Below are positions 7,452 to 13,280 of a stretch of DNA of 15,907 nt, piece by piece. The stretch is from Actinobacteria bacterium UBA3028. Its GTDB lineage: Bacteria > Actinomycetota > Actinomycetes > Nanopelagicales > Nanopelagicaceae. Each line of letters begins with the position of its first letter. The stretch's first letter is position 1. Both the position numbers and the translations under genes were made by a program. The stretch lies in the NCBI GenBank assembly GCA_002367715.1, contig DFDL01000043.1, positions 21,604 through 37,510 of the forward strand, read 5' to 3'. Under the pieces are notes generated by a model, which saw only the letters and a list, made by a program, of their open reading frames with translations, was not told the origin of the DNA and did no database searches.

Positions 7452-7682
7452 TCAATCTTTCTTGCCAGAGCGACGCCCTACGGTGAAGGCGATTGCGCCA
7501 GCAATCACCAGCCCTGCACCGACAGCGAGATATTCTCCGACCTCAATTCCTTCGTGAGCCTCTGAAATCTTGTGTTCGGGTTCGTTTGCCTCATCCTCAT
7601 CAGCCAGCGCTGGGCTCAAGGCCAGTGGCGCACCTAATGTCAAGAAGATCGCGAAAAGCCCGGTAAACAATTTTAGTTTCAC
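7452..7682 (-). CDS. Small exported, membrane-anchored protein of unknown function
   Basis: I do not recognise this 76-residue protein. It has a Sec signal peptide: basic start, hydrophobic stretch FTGLFAIFLTLGAPLALS, probable cleavage after ALA (about residue 30). A short, highly acidic, His-containing segment follows (DEDEANEPEHKISEAHEG), then a single hydrophobic helix (YLAVGAGLVIAGAIAFTV) and a basic tail RRSGKKD. This predicts a roughly 46-residue mature protein with a charged extracellular N-terminus and cytoplasmic positive tail. The GTG at 7682 is preferred because it puts two lysines directly before the hydrophobic core; an in-frame GTG at 7691 is also possible. No Shine-Dalgarno site; TAGTGT lies 7 nt upstream, fitting a leaderless start. 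It lies upstream of the B12 importer and divergent from the aldo/keto reductase. The acidic/His segment might bind metal, but that is speculation. Confidence 0.7.
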   Translation of the reverse strand: MKLKLFTGLFAIFLTLGAPLALSPALADEDEANEPEHKISEAHEGIEVGEYLAVGAGLVIAGAIAFTVGRRSGKKD

Positions 7683-7707
7683 AAAGTACACACTACGCTT
7701 TCGGCTA
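7682..7707. promoter_or_regulatory. Candidate overlapping divergent leaderless promoters
   Basis: TAGTGT (minus, 7695-7690) is followed by 7 nt and the GTG at 7682; TACGCT (plus, 7694-7699) is followed by 7 nt and the ATG at 7707. The two -10-like hexamers share positions 7694-7695, so polymerase could hardly occupy both at once. No convincing -35 element was found for either direction. Confidence 0.45.
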
Positions 7708-8708
7708 TGGAATATCGTCGCCTTGGCTCGAGTGGAATGTACGTCTCTGAAATCTCATATGGAAATTGGATCACTCATGGCTCTCAGGTAGAGCAAGAGG
7801 CGGCCATAAAGTGTGTACATGCGGCGCTAGATGCCGGAATCACAACCTTTGATACCGCTGATGTCTATGCCGGAACAAAGGCTGAGAGCGTCCTTGGCCG
7901 AGCGCTTAAAGGCGTTAAGCGGGAGAGCTATGAATTATTCACCAAAGTTTATTGGCCGACCGGAACCGGCAAGAATGATCGCGGTCTTTCTCGCAAGCAC
8001 ATCATGGAGTCGGTACATGCTTCGCTAATCAGGTTAAAGACCGATCACATCGACCTCTATCAGATGCATCGCTTCGATTATGAAACCCCATTAGAAGAAT
8101 CACTGCGCGCCTTTGATGATTTGATTCGTCAGGGCAAAGTTAATTACATTGGTTTTTCAGAGTGGACTGCGCCGCAAATAAGTGATGCGCTAAAGATTCA
8201 AAGAGCTAATGGCTACGATTGTTTTGTTTCGAGCCAGCCGCAGTATTCAATGTTATGGCGCGTAATTGAATCCAAAGTTGTCCCACTCTGTGAGAGTGAA
8301 GGTATTGGCCAGATAGTTTGGTCGCCGATCGCGCAGGGCGTGCTCACCGGAAAGTACTTGCCAGGCAAGAAGCCGCCAGCAGGTTCACGCGCTACCGATA
8401 AGAAGAGCGGCTCTGAAATGATTTCGAGATGGATGCGAGATGAAGTTCTTACAGCTGTGGCCAAGTTACAGCCGATAGCAAATTCATTGGACCTTTCAAT
8501 GTCGCAACTTGCACTTGCCTGGGCTCTAGCCAATCCCAATGTTTCCTCAGTAATTATGGGAGCTTCCAAGCCAGCTCAAGTTAAAGAGAATGTAAAGGCT
8601 TCGGGAGTAAAACTTAGTCCAGAGATTTTAAAGAAAATTGATCTGGCACTAGGCAAGATTCCTGAGACAAACCCTGATTTAACAGTTAGCCCAAAGCCAA
8701 GGCCTTAA
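7707..8708 (+). CDS. Aldo/keto reductase family oxidoreductase
   Basis: A 333-residue NADPH-dependent aldo/keto reductase (TIM-barrel). The catalytic tetrad is visible: Asp49 and Tyr54 in FDTADVY, Lys80 in LFTKVYW and His121 in YQMHRFD. Further family blocks are GKVNYIGFSEW, SSQPQYSMLWR, the NADPH-binding IVWSPIAQGVLTGKY, and the C-terminal ANPNVSSVIMGASKPAQVKEN. Length and the N-terminus MEYRRLGSSGMYVSEISYG resemble the Kv-beta/YghZ-like branch (AKR6/AKR14 type). The physiological substrate cannot be read from sequence; these enzymes often reduce small aldehydes such as methylglyoxal. There is no Shine-Dalgarno site and the start looks leaderless. It converges with the DUF3043 gene with 26 nt between stops and no obvious terminator hairpin. 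Confidence 0.92.
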   Translation: MEYRRLGSSGMYVSEISYGNWITHGSQVEQEAAIKCVHAALDAGITTFDTADVYAGTKAESVLGRALKGVKRESYELFTKVYWPTGTGKNDRGLSRKHIMESVHASLIRLKTDHIDLYQMHRFDYETPLEESLRAFDDLIRQGKVNYIGFSEWTAPQISDALKIQRANGYDCFVSSQPQYSMLWRVIESKVVPLCESEGIGQIVWSPIAQGVLTGKYLPGKKPPAGSRATDKKSGSEMISRWMRDEVLTAVAKLQPIANSLDLSMSQLALAWALANPNVSSVIMGASKPAQVKENVKASGVKLSPEILKKIDLALGKIPETNPDLTVSPKPRP

Positions 8709-8734
8709 CAGAATTAAATAACTTAAATAAGCGA

Positions 8735-9262
8735 TTAAATACTTTCGCCGAGTTTTTTCTGTGGCGCAGGTGCGCGAAGTCGGCGCATCTGAGTTGAGCG
8801 TAGCCAACCGTAAAATCCGAGTCCCTTAGTAGATTCACCCGGAAACTTCTCGGACACTATCTTCTTTATCTTGCGGCCAACAAAGATTCCATAAATAGCT
8901 GAGTAGCCCATTACTGAGTACATCAAAATGATGGCAAAGAATCTAATTTCAACTGATGGAATTAAGGTCAGTACAAGAATTGCAATCATTAGTGGTAAGA
9001 AATATTCACCGAGCGAGCGATGTGAATCTATATAGTCACGGACAAATCTTTTGACTGGGCCGCGATCTCGAGCGGGAAGTGCGCTCTCTTCTCCGCGCAT
9101 GTATGCAGCACGGGCCCCAACTCTTGCAGCTCGTAGCGCCTGACGGTTCTTAGATCGATCAGCCTTGGAGACTGGGGAGGTTATGGAATTTACTTTATTC
9201 TTCGCAACTGCATCTTTACGCTTTGGAGTTGCCTTACCCTTTTTATCCATCTCGTTGCTCAT
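8735..9262 (-). CDS. DUF3043 family membrane protein (actinobacterial, unknown function)
   Basis: A 175-residue protein of the actinobacterial DUF3043 family. The N-terminal third is strongly basic and likely disordered (Lys/Arg-rich to about residue 55). The family signature follows: RAARVGARAAYMRGEESALPARDRGPVKRFVRDYIDS split across residues about 64-100. Two hydrophobic segments (FLPLMIAILVLTLIPSV and FAIILMYSVMGYSAIYGIFVG) then form a helical hairpin, and a basic C-terminal tail ends the protein. The ATG at 9262 lies 4 nt after the nadA stop; ATG 9250 is an in-frame alternative. No Shine-Dalgarno site is present, but TACCTT 6 nt upstream of 9262 fits a leaderless promoter placed at the end of nadA, so it may have its own transcript besides reading through from nadA. 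No function is known to me. Confidence 0.87.
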   Translation of the reverse strand: MSNEMDKKGKATPKRKDAVAKNKVNSITSPVSKADRSKNRQALRAARVGARAAYMRGEESALPARDRGPVKRFVRDYIDSHRSLGEYFLPLMIAILVLTLIPSVEIRFFAIILMYSVMGYSAIYGIFVGRKIKKIVSEKFPGESTKGLGFYGWLRSTQMRRLRAPAPQKKLGESI

Positions 9263-9274
9263 GGGGCTAAGGTA
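9262..9274 (-). promoter_or_regulatory. Candidate leaderless promoter -10 for the DUF3043 gene
   Basis: On the minus strand TACCTT (9274-9269) is followed by 6 nt (AGCCCC) and the ATG at 9262. The hexamer sits on the last bases of nadA, overlapping its TAG stop, and there is no Shine-Dalgarno sequence. Confidence 0.4.
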
Positions 9275-10418
9275 GAGCGAGCATTCGCTCGAGCGCAACT
9301 TTTGCATATTTTGCGACCTCAGCGTCAACACTTATCTGGTTTACCAGGTGGCCCGCGACTAGTGATTCCATCGCCCAAACCAGATGGGGCAGATCAATTC
9401 GATTCATGGTTGAGCAGTAGCAGACAGTCTTGTCGAGGAAGTGAATTTCGCGATCTGGATAGTCCTGCGCCAACCTCTGAACTAGGTTGAGCTCGGTTCC
9501 AATCGCCCATTTGCTGCCAATTGGTGAATTGGCAATGGTCTTGATAATCATTTCAGTACTTCCTACGACGTCGGCGAGTTCAACAACTTCATGTGGACAC
9601 TCAGGATGTACCAAGATTTTGACTCCGGGAAGTTTAGCTCGCATACTCTCAACATTCTCAACGCTAAAACGGCCATGTACAGAGCAATGACCACGCCATA
9701 AAATTACTTTGGCCTTATGTATTTCTAATTCACTCAAGCCGCCATTTAGCTTCCAGGGATTCCAGATGACGCAATCTTCAAGAGTTAGGCCAAGACTTAG
9801 CACAGCAGTATTGCGCCCAAGATGTTGATCAGGGAGAAAGAGAATTTTCTCACCTTTGTCAAAAGCCCAAGTCATAGCCCTGGCAGCATTTGATGAGGTA
9901 CAGACAGCTCCACCATTCTTGCCCGTGAAAGATTTGATTGCAGCCGATGAGTTCATGTAGGTAATTGGAATAGTTTTTGCAGCTACACCAAGTTTTTCTA
10001 GTGAGCCCCAACAGTCGTTAACTTGTTTTGCAGTTGCCATGTCGGCCATCGAGCATCCAGCTGCGAGGTCAGGGAGAATTACTTTCTGCGATGATGAAGT
10101 CAAGATATCTGCGCTCTCGGCCATGAAGTGAACGCCACAGAAAAAGATAAATTCTGCGGAAGTATTATCGGCGGCAGCTTGAGCAAGTTTGAAGGAGTCG
10201 CCAGTTATGTCGGCGAATTGAATTACTTCATCACGTTGATAGTGATGACCCAGAATCATCGCCCTACTTCCAAGCGCTGCCTTTGCTGCTATGGCCCTAG
10301 CGATTAAATCTGGATCACTGGCGGCAGGTAGCTCGCCAGCACAGGAGACTCCACGCTCGCTCTTAGGATCAGAGCCCTGGCCCAGGATTAGCAACTCGGA
10401 TAGTTTTGAAGAGCCCAT
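9267..10418 (-). CDS. nadA: Quinolinate synthase
   Basis: A 383-residue 4Fe-4S enzyme that condenses iminoaspartate with dihydroxyacetone phosphate to quinolinate for de novo NAD synthesis. Three pseudo-symmetric domains are marked by LGHHYQRDEVIQFAD (57-70), GDSFKLAQ (73-80), FFCGVHFMAE with Cys94, NGGAVCTSSNA with Cys173, LPDQHLGRN, HPECP, and the C-terminal KTVCYCSTMN (Cys333/Cys335). Cys94, Cys173 and one of the last pair are the expected cluster ligands. The ATG at 10418 gives the normal family length; reading further to 10610 would run through the erpA coding region. There is no Shine-Dalgarno site, and CATAAT 6 nt upstream suggests a leaderless start. It is divergent from erpA, a carrier that could supply its cluster, across 109 nt. 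Partner genes nadB and nadC are outside the window. Confidence 0.95.
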   Translation of the reverse strand: MGSSKLSELLILGQGSDPKSERGVSCAGELPAASDPDLIARAIAAKAALGSRAMILGHHYQRDEVIQFADITGDSFKLAQAAADNTSAEFIFFCGVHFMAESADILTSSSQKVILPDLAAGCSMADMATAKQVNDCWGSLEKLGVAAKTIPITYMNSSAAIKSFTGKNGGAVCTSSNAARAMTWAFDKGEKILFLPDQHLGRNTAVLSLGLTLEDCVIWNPWKLNGGLSELEIHKAKVILWRGHCSVHGRFSVENVESMRAKLPGVKILVHPECPHEVVELADVVGSTEMIIKTIANSPIGSKWAIGTELNLVQRLAQDYPDREIHFLDKTVCYCSTMNRIDLPHLVWAMESLVAGHLVNQISVDAEVAKYAKVALERMLALP

Positions 10419-10430
10419 GGGGACATTATG
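10418..10430 (-). promoter_or_regulatory. Candidate leaderless promoter -10 for nadA
   Basis: On the minus strand CATAAT (10430-10425), five of six matches to TATAAT, is followed by 6 nt (GTCCCC) and the nadA ATG. No Shine-Dalgarno sequence is present. A good -35 was not found. Confidence 0.45.
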
Positions 10431-10527
10431 GAGTAGCCTTAGGGCAATAACGAACTGAAACTTTGATAACCGTGTAGTTCCATCGAGAATTGATTGAAGA
10501 ATCACCGAAGAGCAGATTGGGAGAGCA

Positions 10528-10899
10528 ATGAGCACAGAGACATCACAAGAGGTAACTATTACTAAGGCGCCAGCCACTGGAATAGTTTTAACAGATGTTG
10601 CAGCGACCAAAGTTGCAGCGCTCCTGACTCAAGAAGGTCGCGATGACCTAAGTCTTCGCGTTGCCGTTCAACCTGGTGGTTGCTCTGGACTTCGCTACCA
10701 ACTCTATTTTGATGACCGCACTCTTGATGGTGACACGATCACAGAATTTGGTGGCGTAAAAGTAGTTACCGACAAGATGAGTACCCCATATTTGACGGGC
10801 GCAGCTATTGATTTTGTGGACACAATCGAGAAGCAGGGCTTTACGATTGATAATCCAAATGCCGAAGGCTCTTGCGCCTGTGGCGATTCTTTCAACTAA
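10528..10899 (+). CDS. erpA: A-type iron-sulfur cluster carrier (HesB/IscA/ErpA family)
   Basis: A 123-residue A-type carrier that accepts Fe-S clusters from a scaffold and passes them to apoproteins. The three cluster cysteines are present: Cys52 in QPGGCSGLRY, and Cys116 and Cys118 in GSCACGDSFN at the C-terminus. A variable 15-20 residue N-terminus precedes the LTDVAATKVAALL helix. Length is normal for the actinobacterial form. The ATG at 10528 has GGGAG a few nt upstream, and the preceding 109 nt separates it from divergent nadA, a plausible client enzyme. adoK follows 22 nt downstream on the same strand. The same erpA-adoK pairing occurs near cytochrome oxidase genes in mycobacteria (from memory), which supports the call. 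The name erpA is by family; iscA-like would also be acceptable. Confidence 0.93.
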   Translation: MSTETSQEVTITKAPATGIVLTDVAATKVAALLTQEGRDDLSLRVAVQPGGCSGLRYQLYFDDRTLDGDTITEFGGVKVVTDKMSTPYLTGAAIDFVDTIEKQGFTIDNPNAEGSCACGDSFN

Positions 10900-10921
10900 C
10901 TAAACAGTTATTTAATAAGTT

Positions 10922-11911
10922 ATGAAAATTGCTTGCGCTGGCTCTGTCGGGCGCGATCATTTAATGACTTTCCCTGGAAAATTCACCGACTCACTTGTTG
11001 CCAGCTCGCTCGAGAAAGTTTCACTCTCATTTTTAGTCGATGGTTTAGATATCCGTCGTGGTGGAACAGCAGCAAATATTGCATTTGGAATCGGTGCACT
11101 TGGTTTAAATCCATATCTAATCGCAGCAGTAGGTACTGACTGGGGCGATTACGATGCCTGGCTCACTCGACATGGTGTAGATACCAGCCATGTAAAAGTT
11201 TCCAAGAGCTTATTAACTGCATCTTTTATAGTTACGACAGATCAAGATCTAAATCAAATTGCATCATTCTTTCCAGGAGCGATGAGTGAGGCTCGAGAGA
11301 TTGAGATAGCTCCAATAATTGAGAAGTCAGGCAAGTTTGATCTCTTAATAATCTCACCAGATGATCCATCAGCGATGATGAGCCACAGCCAGAGCGCACG
11401 CGAGCTCGGGATTGCCTTTGCTGCAGATCCCTCACAGCAGTTGGCGCGAATGAATGGCGAGGAGATTAAAACTCTAATTACTGGAGCAAATTACTTATTC
11501 TTAAATGAATACGAATTAGCTTTAACGATTCAGAAAACTGGCTGGAGCGATGAAGAGATTTTTAACCAAGTCAAGGTTCGCATAGTTACTCTTGGATCAG
11601 ATGGCGCTCGAATCGAAGAGCATGGGAAGGCGCCAATAACTGTTGGCGTTCCTAAAGAGAAGAGCAAGGTCGATCCAACAGGGGTCGGAGATTGCTTCAG
11701 ATCTGGATTTGTCTCAGGGTTGGCTTGGGGATTTGGCCATGAACGTTGCGCCCAGATTGGTTCGATGCTCGCAACTTTCTGCATTGAAACAACAGGAACC
11801 CAGGAGTATCGATTTACCAAGGAAGAGTTTCTAAATAGATTTGGCCAGGCCTATGGCCAAGTGGCTAGCGATGAAGTTGGGCAGAAATTGGCGCCCCGGT
11901 TAATTAGCTAA
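10922..11911 (+). CDS. adoK: Adenosine kinase, PfkB/ribokinase family (actinobacterial AdoK type)
   Basis: A 329-residue ribokinase-fold sugar/nucleoside kinase. The N-terminal PfkB signature is RRGGTAANIAFGIGALG (45-61) and the C-terminal one is DPTGVGDCFRSGF (251-263) with catalytic base Asp257. Stretches such as KVSLSFLVD, QIASFFPGAMSEAR, AADPSQQLAR, TGWS and ESTGTQE-like TTGTQEYR closely resemble mycobacterial AdoK, an unusual bacterial adenosine kinase, so purine-nucleoside salvage (adenosine to AMP) is the likely role. It follows erpA by 22 nt without a recognisable Shine-Dalgarno site; TATTTA lies 7 nt before the ATG, a weak leaderless candidate. Its TAA directly abuts the TAA of the convergent tusA gene with no base between. 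General ribokinase activity on another substrate cannot be excluded from sequence alone. Confidence 0.88.
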   Translation: MKIACAGSVGRDHLMTFPGKFTDSLVASSLEKVSLSFLVDGLDIRRGGTAANIAFGIGALGLNPYLIAAVGTDWGDYDAWLTRHGVDTSHVKVSKSLLTASFIVTTDQDLNQIASFFPGAMSEAREIEIAPIIEKSGKFDLLIISPDDPSAMMSHSQSARELGIAFAADPSQQLARMNGEEIKTLITGANYLFLNEYELALTIQKTGWSDEEIFNQVKVRIVTLGSDGARIEEHGKAPITVGVPKEKSKVDPTGVGDCFRSGFVSGLAWGFGHERCAQIGSMLATFCIETTGTQEYRFTKEEFLNRFGQAYGQVASDEVGQKLAPRLIS

Positions 11912-12163
11912 TTAATCTTGCTTAGCATCTTTAGTTATAGCAAATCTATTTGCGCCGAGAACTTTGACTTGATTGCCGGTCATGCGAGACCAGGCGCCAA
12001 GATCAACTTCAGTAGCTGGGTCATCACTTAGAAGTAATAGCTCAAAGCCATCTACCTCAGATGCAATTGCCTTGGCGGTAGCAATAATTGGGAGTGGGCA
12101 GCGCATTCCTAGGCAATTTAACTCAAGTGGAATCTCACCAGATGGCTGTTGTGTTGGTTCCAT
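11912..12163 (-). CDS. tusA: TusA/SirA-family sulfur carrier protein
   Basis: An 83-residue small sulfurtransferase of the TusA family, which carries persulfide sulfur from a cysteine desulfurase to acceptors in tRNA thiolation or cofactor synthesis. The family motif CPxP is present as Cys22-Pro-Leu-Pro within NCLGMRCPLPII, with an additional Cys17. A helix (ATAKAIASEV) and the SDDPATEVDLGAWSRMTGN segment follow, matching the two-layer alpha/beta fold. The ATG at 12163 overlaps the TGA of the upstream desulfurase-like gene by one base (TGATG), so translation is coupled and the two proteins probably act together. The in-frame TTG at 12166 lies one codon further upstream and is less likely. The gene ends exactly at the adoK stop. 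Which acceptor it serves is not visible. Confidence 0.88.
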   Translation of the reverse strand: MEPTQQPSGEIPLELNCLGMRCPLPIIATAKAIASEVDGFELLLLSDDPATEVDLGAWSRMTGNQVKVLGANRFAITKDAKQD

Positions 12164-13221
12164 CAAGCACGCAGCTCTTCAACAGTTACTTTGAGTACTT
12201 CAAGAAAATCAGCGACCTCTTCAAAGGTTGTGGCATGGTGAATTGTTAATCGAATATTTCCCTGAGTTAGCAGGCCAAGTGCTGCCAATACATGGCTAGG
12301 CTGCATATTGGCCGAATTACATGCCGATCCAGAGTCGACCGGATAGCCCTTATCCGCCAATTTTGTAACAAGTTGTTCGGCGTTTACATATAAGAATGAA
12401 GCGCTTAGAAGATGATTGGCTTGGCCTGGGGCGATGTCACAATCTGGAATATTTTCAGTTAGATAGCGCCGGATCTCGCTATTTATTGCCCCAATTTTTG
12501 CTGCAAGATTCTTCTCATCAGCTACCCAGCTATCGATAGCAAGAGCGCTAGCAACTATCAGTGGTAGTGAGGTGGGTCCAGGATGTATTTGTGAATCTAA
12601 GTGGGGAAGCGGGTTCTTCCAGTTTGCGCTCTTTGAGATTGCAAAGACTCCAAGCCCCAAAGGACCAGCCCAAGATTTTGAATCCCAGAGGGCAGTACTC
12701 CAATTTTCAGGTAGCGGGATCCGGGTACCAGAAGCAGTTGCATCGACAAAAATGCTTTTGGCTTTATCCGGACTAGTAGTTTGGATTACCCCGGTCTCGC
12801 GATTGCATGTCTGATATACAAGTACATCAGAGCCGCTTGCACCTGCGTAATCTGAGTAATCAATCTGACCATTTGGATCCGCCCGAAGTTCTAACGAGTT
12901 GGTGTGGGCCTGGGCGATGGCATGGATCTGCATTGGATCAACATTGCTATATACCAAGCATGCTTGCGGATTTAACAGCCCAGAGGCGCCTAGGTTATAG
13001 CCGAGATTTGCCTCGCCGAGGAATGAGATCTCATCACTTCTAACTCCAAGGTGGCCAGCAAAGGTCTCTTTAGCCTCATTTAGTAACAGTGAGGCGCTCT
13101 TGGCATCAGCACCTAGTTTGCTGGGATCTGGCCAAGTTACTTCGAAAATATGGGCAAGGGCCATCCGGGCAGCATCGTGAAGCCGAGGCTCGGATTGAAA
13201 GTTTGGGGTGATGGATACCAC
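12163..13221 (-). CDS. Cysteine desulfurase-fold protein with altered PLP site, coupled to tusA
   Basis: A 352-residue fold-type-I (aminotransferase class V) protein resembling the actinobacterial cysteine desulfurases encoded beside TusA. The mobile-loop motif is intact: DSGSACNSANMQPSHVL with Cys301, which would form the persulfide. Asp160 (PLP pyridine contact) and CNRETG are also recognisable. Several canonical PLP-site residues are not. The family S-x-H-K-x-x-G-P reads DSKSWAGP, so Ser183 holds the lysine position and Lys182 the histidine position. The stacking His of the usual VEH is Pro95 in SNVDP. The phosphate-loop Thr of SG(A/G)T is replaced in SFLGEANLG. The Gln near Asp160 is Ala163. 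It may be a diverged or non-canonical desulfurase, or a TusA-partner pseudoenzyme. The GTG at 13221 fits the family N-terminus and has TAGCGT 7 nt upstream, with no good Shine-Dalgarno. Divergent from ctaC. Confidence 0.8.
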   Translation of the reverse strand: MVSITPNFQSEPRLHDAARMALAHIFEVTWPDPSKLGADAKSASLLLNEAKETFAGHLGVRSDEISFLGEANLGYNLGASGLLNPQACLVYSNVDPMQIHAIAQAHTNSLELRADPNGQIDYSDYAGASGSDVLVYQTCNRETGVIQTTSPDKAKSIFVDATASGTRIPLPENWSTALWDSKSWAGPLGLGVFAISKSANWKNPLPHLDSQIHPGPTSLPLIVASALAIDSWVADEKNLAAKIGAINSEIRRYLTENIPDCDIAPGQANHLLSASFLYVNAEQLVTKLADKGYPVDSGSACNSANMQPSHVLAALGLLTQGNIRLTIHHATTFEEVADFLEVLKVTVEELRA

Positions 13222-13280
13222 GCCTCGAACGCTACTCCCACATGGTTCTAAGAGTGAAACTGAGCGATATTCTTTACCAA
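13221..13280. promoter_or_regulatory. Divergent promoter region between the desulfurase-like gene and ctaC
   Basis: Two leaderless-type -10 candidates point outward. TAGCGT (minus, 13234-13229) is followed by 7 nt and the GTG at 13221. TATTCT (plus, 13268-13273) is followed by 6 nt (TTACCA) and the ctaC ATG at 13280. Neither gene has a convincing Shine-Dalgarno sequence. With only 58 nt between the starts, the upstream promoter regions must overlap. -35 matches are poor. Confidence 0.5.

Noticed and set aside
8213..8569. 118-codon open frame antisense to the aldo/keto reductase
   Set aside because: Shadow of a conserved gene on the opposite strand; no start signal and no protein motif.
10419..10610. 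N-terminal extension of nadA by 64 codons
   Set aside because: The extra residues do not resemble NadA, run through the divergent nadA-erpA gap and into the erpA coding region; ATG 10418 gives the family's normal length.
13208..13279. 24-codon upstream extension of ctaC
   Set aside because: It would put a hydrophilic stretch before the lipoprotein signal peptide and overlap the divergent gene; ATG 13280 starts a normal signal sequence with a -10 at leaderless spacing.
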